Origin: Phyllobacterium lublinensis
GTDB taxonomy: Bacteria > Pseudomonadota > Alphaproteobacteria > Rhizobiales > Rhizobiaceae
Length of the DNA: 64,000 nt
Direction: 5' to 3'
NCBI RefSeq assembly: GCF_020164435.1
Contig: NZ_JAIUDQ010000019.1
Location: 1-64,000, forward strand
Below, piece after piece: positions 15,970-23,967 of this stretch. A program made the translations under genes and the position numbers. Below the pieces are notes generated by a model, which did not search any database, was not told where the DNA came from, and saw nothing but the letters and a program-made list of their open reading frames with translations. The stretch's first letter is position 1; each line of letters starts with the position of its first letter.

Positions 15970-16023
15970 GAACCCTATGACTCCGGCTTCAAACAACTTT
16001 CACTCAGGAATACAAAAATCTAA

Positions 16024-17337
16024 TTCCGCACTCGCAGCCACTATGACTTGCCGATAGCCGTTGGCCTTATGGCGGGGCTCGGCGCAATGCCGGCCGACGC
16101 GCTACAGTCCTATGTCGTGCTGGGCGAGCTTTCCCTCGATGGAACGATCACGCATGTTGCCGGCGTCCTGCCCGCAGCGATTGCTGCCAACCGCCAGGAG
16201 AAAGGTTTGATCTGTCCAGCCCCTTGCGGCCCTGAGGCGGCCTGGGCGGGTTCCGATATCGATATTCTGGCCCCGCGAAGCCTGATTGCGCTGGCCAACC
16301 ACTTTCGTGGCACCCAGGTTCTGACACGGCCAGAGCCCGCCATGCAGGCCAATGCGGCGGGCTTGCCTGATCTTGCAGACATTCGTGGCCAGGAAAGTGC
16401 CCGGCGCGCGCTGGAAGTAGCGGCCGCTGGAGGACACAATCTGATGATGATCGGGCCTCCCGGCTCGGGCAAATCCATGCTGGCACAGCGACTGCCCTCC
16501 ATTCTTCCGCCGCTATTGCCGCGCGAATTGCTGGAGGTGTCGATGATAGCCTCGATTGCCGGCGAACTGACGGGTGGAAAACTGACCGACCGGCGGCCGT
16601 TTCGCGCTCCCCACCATTCTGCTTCCATGGCCGCAATGGTGGGCGGCGGCATCCGCGCAAGACCCGGTGAAGTGTCGCTTGCCCATCACGGCGTGCTGTT
16701 TCTCGATGAGTTTCCCGAATTCACGCCGCAGGTACTCGATTCACTGCGCCAGCCGCTGGAAACGGGCGACTGCATGATTGCGCGCGCCAATCATCGCATT
16801 TCCTACCCCGCACAAATCCAGCTCGTCGCGGCCATGAACCCTTGCCGTTGCGGCATGGCCGGCGAGCCCGGCCATTCCTGCGCCCGTGGGCCGCGCTGTC
16901 GTCTGGATTATCAGGCACGCATTTCCGGGCCATTGCTCGATCGCATCGATATCAGGATCGATGTGCCTGCGGTTAGCGCTACGGATCTCATTCGCCCATC
17001 CGTCTCGGAGGACAGCGCCTCCGTCGCGCAACGGGTGGCGCGTGCGCGCAGCATCCAGAAAAGGCGGTTCGAGCAGCTGGGCTTTCCATCTATCACAACC
17101 AATGCGCAGTGCTCGGTTGCTCTCATCGAGCAGGTGGCACAACCGGATGGTCCTGGATTGGCGCTACTGCAGCAGGCAAGCGAGCAGATGCGCTTTTCTG
17201 CCCGCGCCTATCATCGCGTGTTGAAAGTTGCCCGAACGCTCGCCGATCTTGAAGGCCAGGAGACCGTTGGACGTATCCATCTCGCCGAGGCAATTTCCTA
17301 TCGAATGTCGATGGATTCATCGACGCTGGCTGCTTAA
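16024..17337 (+). pseudogene. comM: comM (YifB family Mg-chelatase-like ATPase), 5' truncated
   Basis: About 430 residues match ComM, a AAA+ helicase that extends heteroduplex during natural transformation. Seen here: the tail of the N-terminal Lon-like domain (SHYDLPIAVGLMAG, VVLGELSLDG), Walker A GPPGSGKSM, Walker B-type LFLDEFPEF, the MNPCRCG cysteine motif and the C-terminal helical domain. Full-length ComM is about 510 residues and starts about 80 residues earlier. Here homology begins abruptly at SHYDLP (about 16036), only 13 bases after an in-frame TAA. No good start codon exists (TTG at 16048 is the first). The gene is probably dead, though the ATPase domain is intact. Confidence 0.85.
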
Positions 17338-17480
17338 CCTTAGGCCGGTTGGAATTTATCAAACCGACATTCCATAAGGTGCCAAGATGCTCCACTCGCC
17401 AATTGTCGCGAGCCTGTCGCATATTATCATCGTTCTGGGAACAATAAGCTTCGCCAAACTCCGGGCAACACGCCCTGTGT

Positions 17481-18095
17481 CTACTCCACCGAGCCGACCA
17501 GAATATTGGTCGGTGCCTCAATGCTGACCCAACGGCCAGTATTGTTGGTCGCCTGGCGCTTGAGGTAGGTGTATTCCGTTTCCGACCAGTTCTTCACGCC
17601 ATCGACAAGATTGTCGAGAATGAAATCGCCCTTGTCGGTCCGCACGGTCAAGACCGCGTGGCCCTCGCCATCGGGCTTGCGAACCACGGTGATCAGGAGA
17701 TTTGCCGGCGATATGCCGGCCTGCATCAGATCACGGCGCTTCAGGAGGACATAATCCTCGCAATCGCCAACCTTGTCCGGATAGGACCAATATTCCTCGA
17801 CGCCATAGATTTCCATGTCGGTCAATGGCTTGACCTTCTGGTTGTCATTGCTGTTGACGTTGACGACGAGTTGCCAGAAATCATGGTTCATCTTTTCCGG
17901 CATGACATTGCGGCTGCGAACCGAGCACTCGTCCGGCTGGCGCTTGCAGAATTCATAGTGGCCAATCGGTTGTGAGGTCAGGCCGCCTGTGGTCATGAAT
18001 GCTTCGGAGGCGAAGGCAGAACTTGATCCAAGCGATGCCACGAACACCGTCATGGCAAAACCCATGGACTTCACAACCCCTGCCATTCCGAACAT
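17481..18095 (-). CDS. Periplasmic transglutaminase-like cysteine protease (BTLCP family)
   Basis: A secreted protein of about 204 residues with an N-terminal signal (GFAMTVFVASLGSSSAFA). Its catalytic triad matches bacterial transglutaminase-like cysteine proteases: Cys in VGDCEDYVLLK, His in GEGHAVLTV and Asp in DFILDNL. Relatives act on periplasmic or surface proteins; some (LapG) process adhesins. I start it at the ATG at 18095, which has GGAG six bases upstream; a TTG at 18107 is less likely. Its promoter region carries two perfect CtrA boxes, so expression may follow the cell cycle. Confidence 0.87.
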   Translation of the reverse strand: MFGMAGVVKSMGFAMTVFVASLGSSSAFASEAFMTTGGLTSQPIGHYEFCKRQPDECSVRSRNVMPEKMNHDFWQLVVNVNSNDNQKVKPLTDMEIYGVEEYWSYPDKVGDCEDYVLLKRRDLMQAGISPANLLITVVRKPDGEGHAVLTVRTDKGDFILDNLVDGVKNWSETEYTYLKRQATNNTGRWVSIEAPTNILVGSVE

Positions 18096-18122
18096 GCCCC
18101 ACTCCAAACCCGATCAGCCATC

Positions 18123-18138
18123 GTTAACAAAACGTTAA
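18123..18138 (-). promoter_or_regulatory. CtrA-type binding site, TTAA-N7-TTAAC
   Basis: Read on the minus strand, the sequence is TTAA-CGTTTTG-TTAAC. That is an exact match to the full alphaproteobacterial CtrA consensus, in the orientation of the transglutaminase-like gene. It is 28 bases upstream of that gene's ATG. Confidence 0.6.
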
Positions 18139-18187
18139 TGGCGGGAGGGGACATGAGTCAATCACAATGGCGCCACGGTCCCGCCAT
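18138..18187. repeat. 9-bp inverted repeat between the two CtrA boxes
   Basis: ATGGCGGGA (18138-18146) and TCCCGCCAT (18179-18187) are exact inverted copies, with TTA flanks extending the symmetry. They lie precisely between the two CtrA-like sites. The whole 18123-18204 segment is thus arranged nearly symmetrically. Confidence 0.55.
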
Positions 18188-18188
18188 T

Positions 18189-18204
18189 GTTAATATATGG
18201 TTAA
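18189..18204 (-). promoter_or_regulatory. Second CtrA-type binding site, TTAA-N7-TTAAC
   Basis: On the minus strand this reads TTAA-CCATATA-TTAAC, again an exact full CtrA site. It includes the TTAACCAT core described for rhizobial CtrA. It starts 66 bases from the first box in the same orientation. The rest of the gap to 18,430 (toward the PHA depolymerase gene) shows no gene. Confidence 0.6.
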
Positions 18205-18430
18205 AATTTGAAATTTCGCATTCGCCAATATTATTGAGCGCTCGCGGCCATTGATCCTGAGACGAACCTTGTGCCAAAACTACGAGGCAACGTCGCTGCC
18301 ATTCGCCAGGACAGCGTGCGCAAATCATTGATTATATTGTTGGTTTGGATATGGCGCTCACGCGGCATACCGCGAATACGCGTCAAGCTGCGCGATTTCG
18401 CTGCCTGTCCATACGCCTACGTCGAACGGG

Positions 18431-19708
18431 TTACCCCTGGGCCCGCTTCCCGATCGGTGTGACGTTGCTCTTGCGGTTCACCTGTGCGTGATCGTTTACA
18501 AACTGGACGATACGCGGCGCAATTTCCGAGCGGAATCTCGAGCCGTTGAACACGCCATAATGACCAACTTTAGGCTGCAGATAGTGCATGCGCATCTCCT
18601 GCGGAATGTTAACGCAGAGCGTCTGGGCCGCTTTGGTCTGGCCGACACCGGAGATGTCATCATTCTCGCCTTCGACCGTCAAAAGCGCAACATTGCGAAT
18701 GGCTTTGGGATCAACCGGGGTGCCGCGATGGGTCATTTCGCCCTTCGGAAGGGCCTGGCGAACAAATACCGTATCGACTGTCTGCAGATAAAACTCCGCA
18801 GTCAGATCCATGACGGCCAGATACTCATCATAGAACTCCCGGTGCTTGTCGGCGGAATCCCCGTCCTCCTTCACAAGGTGCATGAAGAATTCCTTGTGCG
18901 CCGTGATATGACGATCGAGGTTCATGCTCATAAATCCGGAAAGCTGCAGGAATCCAGGATAAACATCCCGCATGAACCCGGCATGCGGCCACGGAACCGA
19001 CATGATGACATTGTCACGGAACCAGCCGATGCCTTTTTCCTCGGCCAGCTTGTTGACGGCGGTGGGATTCTTGCGGGTATCGATCGGCCCGCCCATCAAC
19101 GTCATGGTCGAGGGAGCAAAGCGATCGCCCTGGGCTTCCATGATCGAGACGGCAGCAAGGACGGGAACTGATGGCTGGCATACGGCAACCACATGGGTAT
19201 CCTCGCCCAATGCATGAAACATTTCAATAATATAGTCGATGTAGTCGTCGAGGTCGAAATTACCGTCGCTCAGCGGCACAGTGCGTGCGTCGACCCAATC
19301 CGTGATGTACACCTCCGCGTGCGGCAACAGCGCTTCGACTGTCCCGCGCAACAATGTTGCGTAGTGGCCGGACATGGGCGCAACAACAAGAATCCTGGGA
19401 TCAGCCGGTCGTTTTGCTGACAAGGACCGCTTGAAATGAATGAGTTTGCAGAACGGCTTCGACCAGACAATCTTCTCGCGAACATCGGTTTCCACACCAT
19501 CGACCACGGTTGTCGGCAGGTCGAAGACCGGCTTGCCGTAGGTGCGCGTGGTTCGCTCGAACAGCTCGCACATGGCGGTTATCGATCGCCCGACCACCGT
19601 TTGAGATAGCGGATTCAAAGGGTTATCATAAAACAGCTTGGTGGCATCGGCGAGGGCCCGATAAGGCTGTAGCGCGGCATGGTTGAGTTCATAAAGCTGG
19701 TAGAACAT
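18431..19708 (-). CDS. phaZ: Intracellular polyhydroxyalkanoate depolymerase
   Basis: A 425-residue protein matching intracellular PHB depolymerases, which mobilise carbon granules to hydroxybutyrate. Visible are the start MFYQLYELNHAALQPYRAL, PMSGHYATLLRGTVEALLP, and the nucleophile region VVAVCQPSVPVLAAVS, where Cys replaces the lipase Ser as in the PhaZ1 type. A late Asp (GENDDISG) and His (VGHYGVF) complete the triad. I start it at the ATG at 19708; the frame extends to 19753 without family support. A 12-bp palindrome lies about 100 bases upstream. Confidence 0.9.
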   Translation of the reverse strand: MFYQLYELNHAALQPYRALADATKLFYDNPLNPLSQTVVGRSITAMCELFERTTRTYGKPVFDLPTTVVDGVETDVREKIVWSKPFCKLIHFKRSLSAKRPADPRILVVAPMSGHYATLLRGTVEALLPHAEVYITDWVDARTVPLSDGNFDLDDYIDYIIEMFHALGEDTHVVAVCQPSVPVLAAVSIMEAQGDRFAPSTMTLMGGPIDTRKNPTAVNKLAEEKGIGWFRDNVIMSVPWPHAGFMRDVYPGFLQLSGFMSMNLDRHITAHKEFFMHLVKEDGDSADKHREFYDEYLAVMDLTAEFYLQTVDTVFVRQALPKGEMTHRGTPVDPKAIRNVALLTVEGENDDISGVGQTKAAQTLCVNIPQEMRMHYLQPKVGHYGVFNGSRFRSEIAPRIVQFVNDHAQVNRKSNVTPIGKRAQG

Positions 19709-19803
19709 TCCATTTTCCGATCGATCAACACAACAGCAATCCAAGGACACCACCCCTTACAGGTGAAAATATTCTTGATTGGTCAGTGACCCTAGCCGGT
19801 TTA

Positions 19804-19815
19804 TGCAATATTGCA
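19804..19815. promoter_or_regulatory. Perfect palindrome TGCAATATTGCA upstream of phaZ
   Basis: This 12-bp perfect palindrome is followed directly by a further TGCA. It lies about 96 bases before the phaZ start. PhaR/AniA regulators of PHA metabolism bind TGC-n-GCA type sites, so this is a plausible operator. That is inference from position and motif. Confidence 0.35.
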
Positions 19816-19897
19816 ATGCAACAAAAGGATAAGCGAACAGAAATATGTTCACAATCTTTAGTTGTATGGCGCAATAATTGATCAGTATCGGTGGCAG

Positions 19898-20185
19898 TCA
19901 GATACCTTCGACTACCAGCATCTCCGCATCTGCGACTGTGATGCGGATCGCTTTTGCTGCCTGGTACTCTGGTGAATTGTAACAGTCCACCGCCGCTTGA
20001 ACCGAAGGAAACTCGATGACGACGTTGCGGGCGCGTGCCTGACCCTCCAGGACATGGTAGGAACCGCCGCGTGCCAGGAAGTTGGCCCCATACTTTTCAA
20101 AGGCAGCCTTGGCCGTCGACACGTAGTCCTTGTAGCGTTCCGCATCCCTGACATCGACACGCGCAATCCAGTATCCCTTGGTCAT
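19898..20185 (-). CDS. DUF1330 domain protein
   Basis: This 95-residue protein is typical of the DUF1330 ferredoxin-like family: KGYWIARVDVRDAERYKDYV, FLARGGSYHVLEG, VVIEFPSVQAAVDCYNSPEY. The biochemical role of the family is not established. I use the ATG at 20185 because GGAGGG lies six bases upstream; a GTG at 20197 overlaps that ribosome binding site. It is apparently a single gene between phaZ and pyrF. Confidence 0.88.
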   Translation of the reverse strand: MTKGYWIARVDVRDAERYKDYVSTAKAAFEKYGANFLARGGSYHVLEGQARARNVVIEFPSVQAAVDCYNSPEYQAAKAIRITVADAEMLVVEGI

Positions 20186-20315
20186 CGCACCCTCCACCTA
20201 TCACAACCAAATTGCCCGATATGGTTGAAATTCTTGTACCATTCTCGCGAATTCCTGTCCGGTTTTTTCAATTTCCCTGTCCAAAACCGTGCCAAATCCT
20301 TCATGACGCTTCGTG

Positions 20316-21014
20316 TCAGGCGCCTGCCATTTCGGCAAGGATGGCCTCGGCGGCACTCCTGCGGTCCGTAGCGCCGACAATGGGCCTGCCTACAACCAGA
20401 TGGCTTGCCCCGGAACGCAGTGCGTCCGCCGGCGTCATGACCCGCTTCTGGTCGCCGTGGTCGGCACCGGCCGGGCGAATGCCGGGCGTGACGATGGCAA
20501 GATCGGGTCCGACGATCTTTCGGACTGCGGCAGCTTCCGTCGCCGCGCAAACAATCCCGCCCATGCCCGCCTGAAGCGCCTGTTCCGACCGGGTCAGGAC
20601 CAGTGTGTGCGGATCGTGTTCATACCCTGCTTCAATCATGTCCTGCTGGTCCATCGATGTCAGGACGGTCACTCCGAGCAGACAGAGGTTCGATCCCTTG
20701 GCCGCCGCTACGGCCGCTCTCATGGCCTTGGGATAGGCATGCAGCGTCAACATCGATACGCCCATACTGACAATGTTCTCGACACCCTTGGCGACCGTAT
20801 TGTCGATGTCGAGCAGCTTCATATCGAGGAAGACCTTCTTGCCGGAACCCACGAGTTCGCTGGCAAATCCAAGGCCACCGGCGAATGCCAGCTGATAACC
20901 GATCTTGTAGAACGAGACCGCATCGCCGAGCTCACTGACAACCTGCTCGGCCATCTTCAGCGTCGGCACGTCAAGGCCGACGATCAGCCGTTCGCGCAAA
21001 GCCGCATCCGTCAT
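20316..21014 (-). CDS. pyrF: Orotidine-5'-phosphate decarboxylase
   Basis: This 232-residue protein makes UMP in the last step of pyrimidine synthesis. It carries the catalytic Asp-Lys-Asp array in [13 protein letters not shown] and the phosphate-binding end PGIRPAG followed by VVGRPIVGA. Length is normal for the PyrF type 1 family. It lies in a same-strand run with an FMN reductase and a phospholipid methyltransferase downstream of dnaJ in transcription order, but gaps of about 90 bases allow separate promoters. Confidence 0.95.
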   Translation of the reverse strand: MTDAALRERLIVGLDVPTLKMAEQVVSELGDAVSFYKIGYQLAFAGGLGFASELVGSGKKVFLDMKLLDIDNTVAKGVENIVSMGVSMLTLHAYPKAMRAAVAAAKGSNLCLLGVTVLTSMDQQDMIEAGYEHDPHTLVLTRSEQALQAGMGGIVCAATEAAAVRKIVGPDLAIVTPGIRPAGADHGDQKRVMTPADALRSGASHLVVGRPIVGATDRRSAAEAILAEMAGA

Positions 21015-21106
21015 GACAAACCACCCTTATTTGTTGATCGTTTCCCAATTGCACAGAAGCGTAATTTAGGAAACAGGCAATCGGTGTCCGGATGCAAGAA
21101 TCGCGA

Positions 21107-21691
21107 TCAACTGCGCAACATGGACATTCTGGCGTGGTCAATGAGAGACTGGCAAACCCGCTCCATCGAGCGTGCGGTACGCGCATCCCGCAAGGATCCA
21201 TCTTCCGCGAACGCCTGGTGAGCGTGGATGACCGAGCATTGCTCTGTAATGATCTGGGTGCCGACATTCATCATGACCGAGCGCAGATGGTAGAGACCGC
21301 GGGCGCCCCCATAATTGCCCTCCGATGAAGAACAGAGCGCAACGACCTTGCCTGCATAGGGCTTGAAGGGCTTGCCGCCGTCCTTCGAAATGCGACTTAC
21401 CCAATCGATCGTGTTCTTCAGAAGCGGCGGGATCGACGAATTATACTCGGGTGACGCGATCAGGATGCCGCTGTGGGCAGCGAACAACCGTCCGAGCCTC
21501 ATGGCATTTTCGGGAATGCCGGACTCCAGTTCAAGATCCTGGTCCATGATCGGCAGCGGATAGTCGACCAGCGCAATGCGGGTCACCTCGGCACCAAGTT
21601 CGGCAAGCGTTCTTGCGGCAATATCGGCCACCTGCCCGCTATAGGCGCCAGTGCGGTTGGAGCCGGCAAAAACCAGAATTTTCGGCAGCAT
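21107..21691 (-). CDS. NADPH-dependent FMN reductase family protein
   Basis: A 194-residue flavodoxin-like reductase. The N-terminal FMN phosphate loop is VFAGSNRTGAYSG, and the family hallmark SPEYNSSIPPLLKNTIDW follows, then SSSEGNYGGARG. It would reduce FMN, quinones or azo compounds with NADPH in the cytoplasm. The specific substrate cannot be told from sequence. Confidence 0.9.
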   Translation of the reverse strand: MLPKILVFAGSNRTGAYSGQVADIAARTLAELGAEVTRIALVDYPLPIMDQDLELESGIPENAMRLGRLFAAHSGILIASPEYNSSIPPLLKNTIDWVSRISKDGGKPFKPYAGKVVALCSSSEGNYGGARGLYHLRSVMMNVGTQIITEQCSVIHAHQAFAEDGSLRDARTARSMERVCQSLIDHARMSMLRS

Positions 21692-21737
21692 TCATTTCCC
21701 TTTGCACGAGATCAGGAACGTTCGAGGGGAATGATGT

Positions 21738-22334
21738 TCAATCGACCCGGCGGTAGACCCAGAGCCGGGCCGGCGGAACGTTCCGGATGATGAAATCCAG
21801 ATGTTCGATCTTGTAGTTGCCGCGACCGGCCGGCACCGGCGACATGGGACCATAGGTGATCTGAACGATCGGACGTCCATGCGGGATGCGGCGCAGGAGA
21901 TCTTCGATGATCCGTACGCGGTCACCCACTGGGAAATTCAGGAGCGGAACGGCGGATATGACGGAGTCGAACTTCTGGTCCCGCTTGTCACCAAGCGTCG
22001 CATCCAGATTGAACGCATCGCCCTCGATGATATTCACACCGGGGAAATCATCACGCAGGTGCTCGGCAAAATCAGGCGAGTACTCGACACTGTAGAGATT
22101 GGAAGGGGCAACGCCGCGATTGAGAATTGCACGGGTAATGACGCCAGTGCCCGGTCCAAGTTCCAGCACGGGAAGTCCGGAATGCGGATTGACCACGCTG
22201 GCCATGCGGCGTGCAGTGATCGAACTGGTGGGCAGAATTGAGCCGACGGCTTTAGGGCCGTGCATCCACCCCTTGAAGAAGCGAATCTCCTCGCCGAACT
22301 TTTCGGCCAGTTTCTTTCCCAGGGGTCGTGACAT
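21738..22334 (-). CDS. pmtA: Phospholipid N-methyltransferase, PmtA type
   Basis: This 198-residue SAM-dependent methyltransferase has motif I VLELGPGTGVITRAIL and the N-terminal EKFGEEIRFFKGW typical of rhizobial PmtA. PmtA methylates phosphatidylethanolamine to phosphatidylcholine at the membrane. I use the ATG at 22334 because GGAGG lies six bases upstream; ATGs at 22340 and 22373 fit the binding site poorly. A related rRNA-methyltransferase-like function is the main alternative. It follows dnaJ on the same strand. Confidence 0.75.
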   Translation of the reverse strand: MSRPLGKKLAEKFGEEIRFFKGWMHGPKAVGSILPTSSITARRMASVVNPHSGLPVLELGPGTGVITRAILNRGVAPSNLYSVEYSPDFAEHLRDDFPGVNIIEGDAFNLDATLGDKRDQKFDSVISAVPLLNFPVGDRVRIIEDLLRRIPHGRPIVQITYGPMSPVPAGRGNYKIEHLDFIIRNVPPARLWVYRRVD

Positions 22335-22417
22335 GCTCATCCTCCGTCGCAGCCAGACAAGTTTATGACGCAACCGGTGGCGGAAGCAAGGCCACCGGCA
22401 GCGAATGCATTCATATA

Positions 22418-23545
22418 TTACTCGCTCAGACCTTCGAAAAAGTCCTTCATGCGAGCAAAGAAGCCTGACGATTGCGGGCTGTTGTCCTGGGAAGACATCC
22501 GCTCGAACTCCTCAAGCAGCTCGCGCTGGCGTTTGTTGAGGTTCTGCGGCGTCTCAATGGCAATCTGGATATAGAGATCACCCATGGCCGGCTGGCGCAG
22601 GACCGGCATACCCTTGCCCTTCAGGCGGAACTGCTTGGCATTCTGGGTGCCGTCGGGGATTTTGACCCGTGTCTGTGTTCCGTCAAGTGTCGCCACTTCG
22701 AATTGCCCGCCCAGCGCAGCCGTCGTCATCGATATCGGGACCTTGCAATAGAGATCCGCGCCATCCCGCTGGAAGAATTCATGCGGCTTCAACGAAAGGA
22801 AAATGTAAAGATCGCCAGCCGGACCTCCGCGCAACCCAGCCTCACCTTCACCGGTCAGGCGAATCCGCGTACCATCTTCAATGCCCGCCGGGATATTGAC
22901 CGACAGGGCGCGCTCTTCAGTAATCCGGCCCTGGCCGCTGCATTTCGCGCAAGGGTCCTTGATGATCTGACCGCGGCCGTGGCAGGTCGGGCAGGTGCGT
23001 TCGATCGAGAAGAAGCCTTGGGCAGCGCGCACGCGCCCTGAACCGCTGCAGGTACTGCAGGTGACAGGCTGCGTGCCAATCTTGGCACCACTCCCCGAGC
23101 ATTCGTCGCAAGTGATCGAAGTGGGAACCCTGATCTGCGCGGTCTTGCCGGTATAGGCTTCCTCCAGCGTGATTTCCATGTTGTAGCGGAGGTCAGCGCC
23201 CCGCTCACGTCCACCAGACCGGCGCTGCCGGCCGCCACCCATCATCTCGCCGAAAATATCTTCGAATATGTCGGCAAAACCACCGGCGCCAGTAAATCCG
23301 CCACCGCCATTCATGCCGCCATTCTCAAAGGCAGCGTGACCGAAACGGTCATATGCGGCCCGTTTCTGCGGGTCCTTCAGCGTTTCGTAGGCTTCGCCGA
23401 TTTCCTTGAACCTGTGCTCCGCATCGGCGTCGCCCGGATTCTTGTCAGGGTGAAATTGCATTGCCAGTTTACGGAAAGCGCTTTTGAGCTCTTTCTCATC
23501 AGCGCTTCTCGCTACGCCGAGGGTTTCGTAATAGTCAGCCTTCAT
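22418..23545 (-). CDS. dnaJ: Chaperone DnaJ (Hsp40)
   Basis: This 375-residue type I DnaJ has a J domain with HPD ([11 protein letters not shown]), a G/F-rich linker (residues about 75-110), and four CxxCxGxG zinc motifs ([32 protein letters not shown]). The substrate-binding C-terminal domains follow. It delivers substrates to DnaK and stimulates its ATPase. I start at the ATG at 23545 ([11 protein letters not shown]), the family start; the frame runs on to 23575. It lies downstream of dnaK on the same strand, with a terminator between them. Confidence 0.96.
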   Translation of the reverse strand: MKADYYETLGVARSADEKELKSAFRKLAMQFHPDKNPGDADAEHRFKEIGEAYETLKDPQKRAAYDRFGHAAFENGGMNGGGGFTGAGGFADIFEDIFGEMMGGGRQRRSGGRERGADLRYNMEITLEEAYTGKTAQIRVPTSITCDECSGSGAKIGTQPVTCSTCSGSGRVRAAQGFFSIERTCPTCHGRGQIIKDPCAKCSGQGRITEERALSVNIPAGIEDGTRIRLTGEGEAGLRGGPAGDLYIFLSLKPHEFFQRDGADLYCKVPISMTTAALGGQFEVATLDGTQTRVKIPDGTQNAKQFRLKGKGMPVLRQPAMGDLYIQIAIETPQNLNKRQRELLEEFERMSSQDNSPQSSGFFARMKDFFEGLSE

Positions 23546-23575
23546 CCAGACACTCATTCCATGAAATATGCACAT

Positions 23576-23918
23576 GCTTCCCAGGAAGCCCTTTTAAAGG
23601 CGGTATTTAGGTGTTCGTAGCCATGAATGCCATAGCCAACTTACATTGATTCGCCCGAAATGGCGCATATTTGCGCATTATTGCGATAATGTGGCAAGTC
23701 TGCTTATGATTTGGCGCTGGTCGGCCGCGCAATTTGTCACCAAACATCGAACTCGTCGTAGCGCCAGTCGCCATCAGCGATTGAGTTTTCCCAACTCCTT
23801 ATGCTTTCCCAAGCCTCATCTTCGTCAAATGAACGCGGTAAGCAATAACAGCGCTCGTCAGATCGTCAACTATCCGAAAGCCTGGTTTCGTCCATCGCTA
23901 CACCGAGCATCGAAAACA
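23576..23918. other. dnaK-dnaJ intergenic region
   Basis: This is about 340 bases without a supportable gene, between the dnaK terminator and the dnaJ start. It is AT-rich near dnaJ and should contain the dnaJ promoter. I could not pick out a convincing heat-shock -35/-10 pair. The length and the terminator suggest that dnaJ is transcribed largely on its own. Confidence 0.4.
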
Positions 23919-23946
23919 AAAAACCCGGCACTGCGGCCGGGTTTTT
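23919..23946 (-). terminator. Rho-independent terminator of dnaK
   Basis: AAACCCGGC pairs with GCCGGGTTT around a 6-base loop. On the minus strand it is followed by a run of T (TTTTTTG). It lies 22 bases past the dnaK stop codon. Confidence 0.85.
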
Positions 23947-23967
23947 CATCGTTAGAAGCGAACGAAA

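Larger units (their letters stand above)
15594..16020. other. Rearranged spacer with duplicated short sequence, before truncated comM
   Basis: There is no supportable gene between the HTH regulator and the comM remnant. It holds two copies of a 27-bp repeat and a small open frame (15883-16023, 46 codons) running in the comM reading frame and ending at the TAA at 16021-16023. No transposase, integrase or complete tRNA is visible. The stretch looks like the scar of a rearrangement that removed the start of comM. Confidence 0.5.

Noticed and set aside
15780-15990. tRNA-like sequence (GACCTGAAGGTC followed by CGGGT)
   Set aside because: I tried to complete a cloverleaf. There is no acceptor stem, and the T-arm loop is only five bases. 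It is treated as a repeat.
1-16030. Genomic island with integrase or transposase
   Set aside because: The gene content and broken comM suggest acquisition, but no mobility gene or full attachment site is visible in the window.
18271-18462. 63-codon plus-strand open frame
   Set aside because: No binding site, basic low-complexity composition, and it overlaps the end of phaZ on the other strand.
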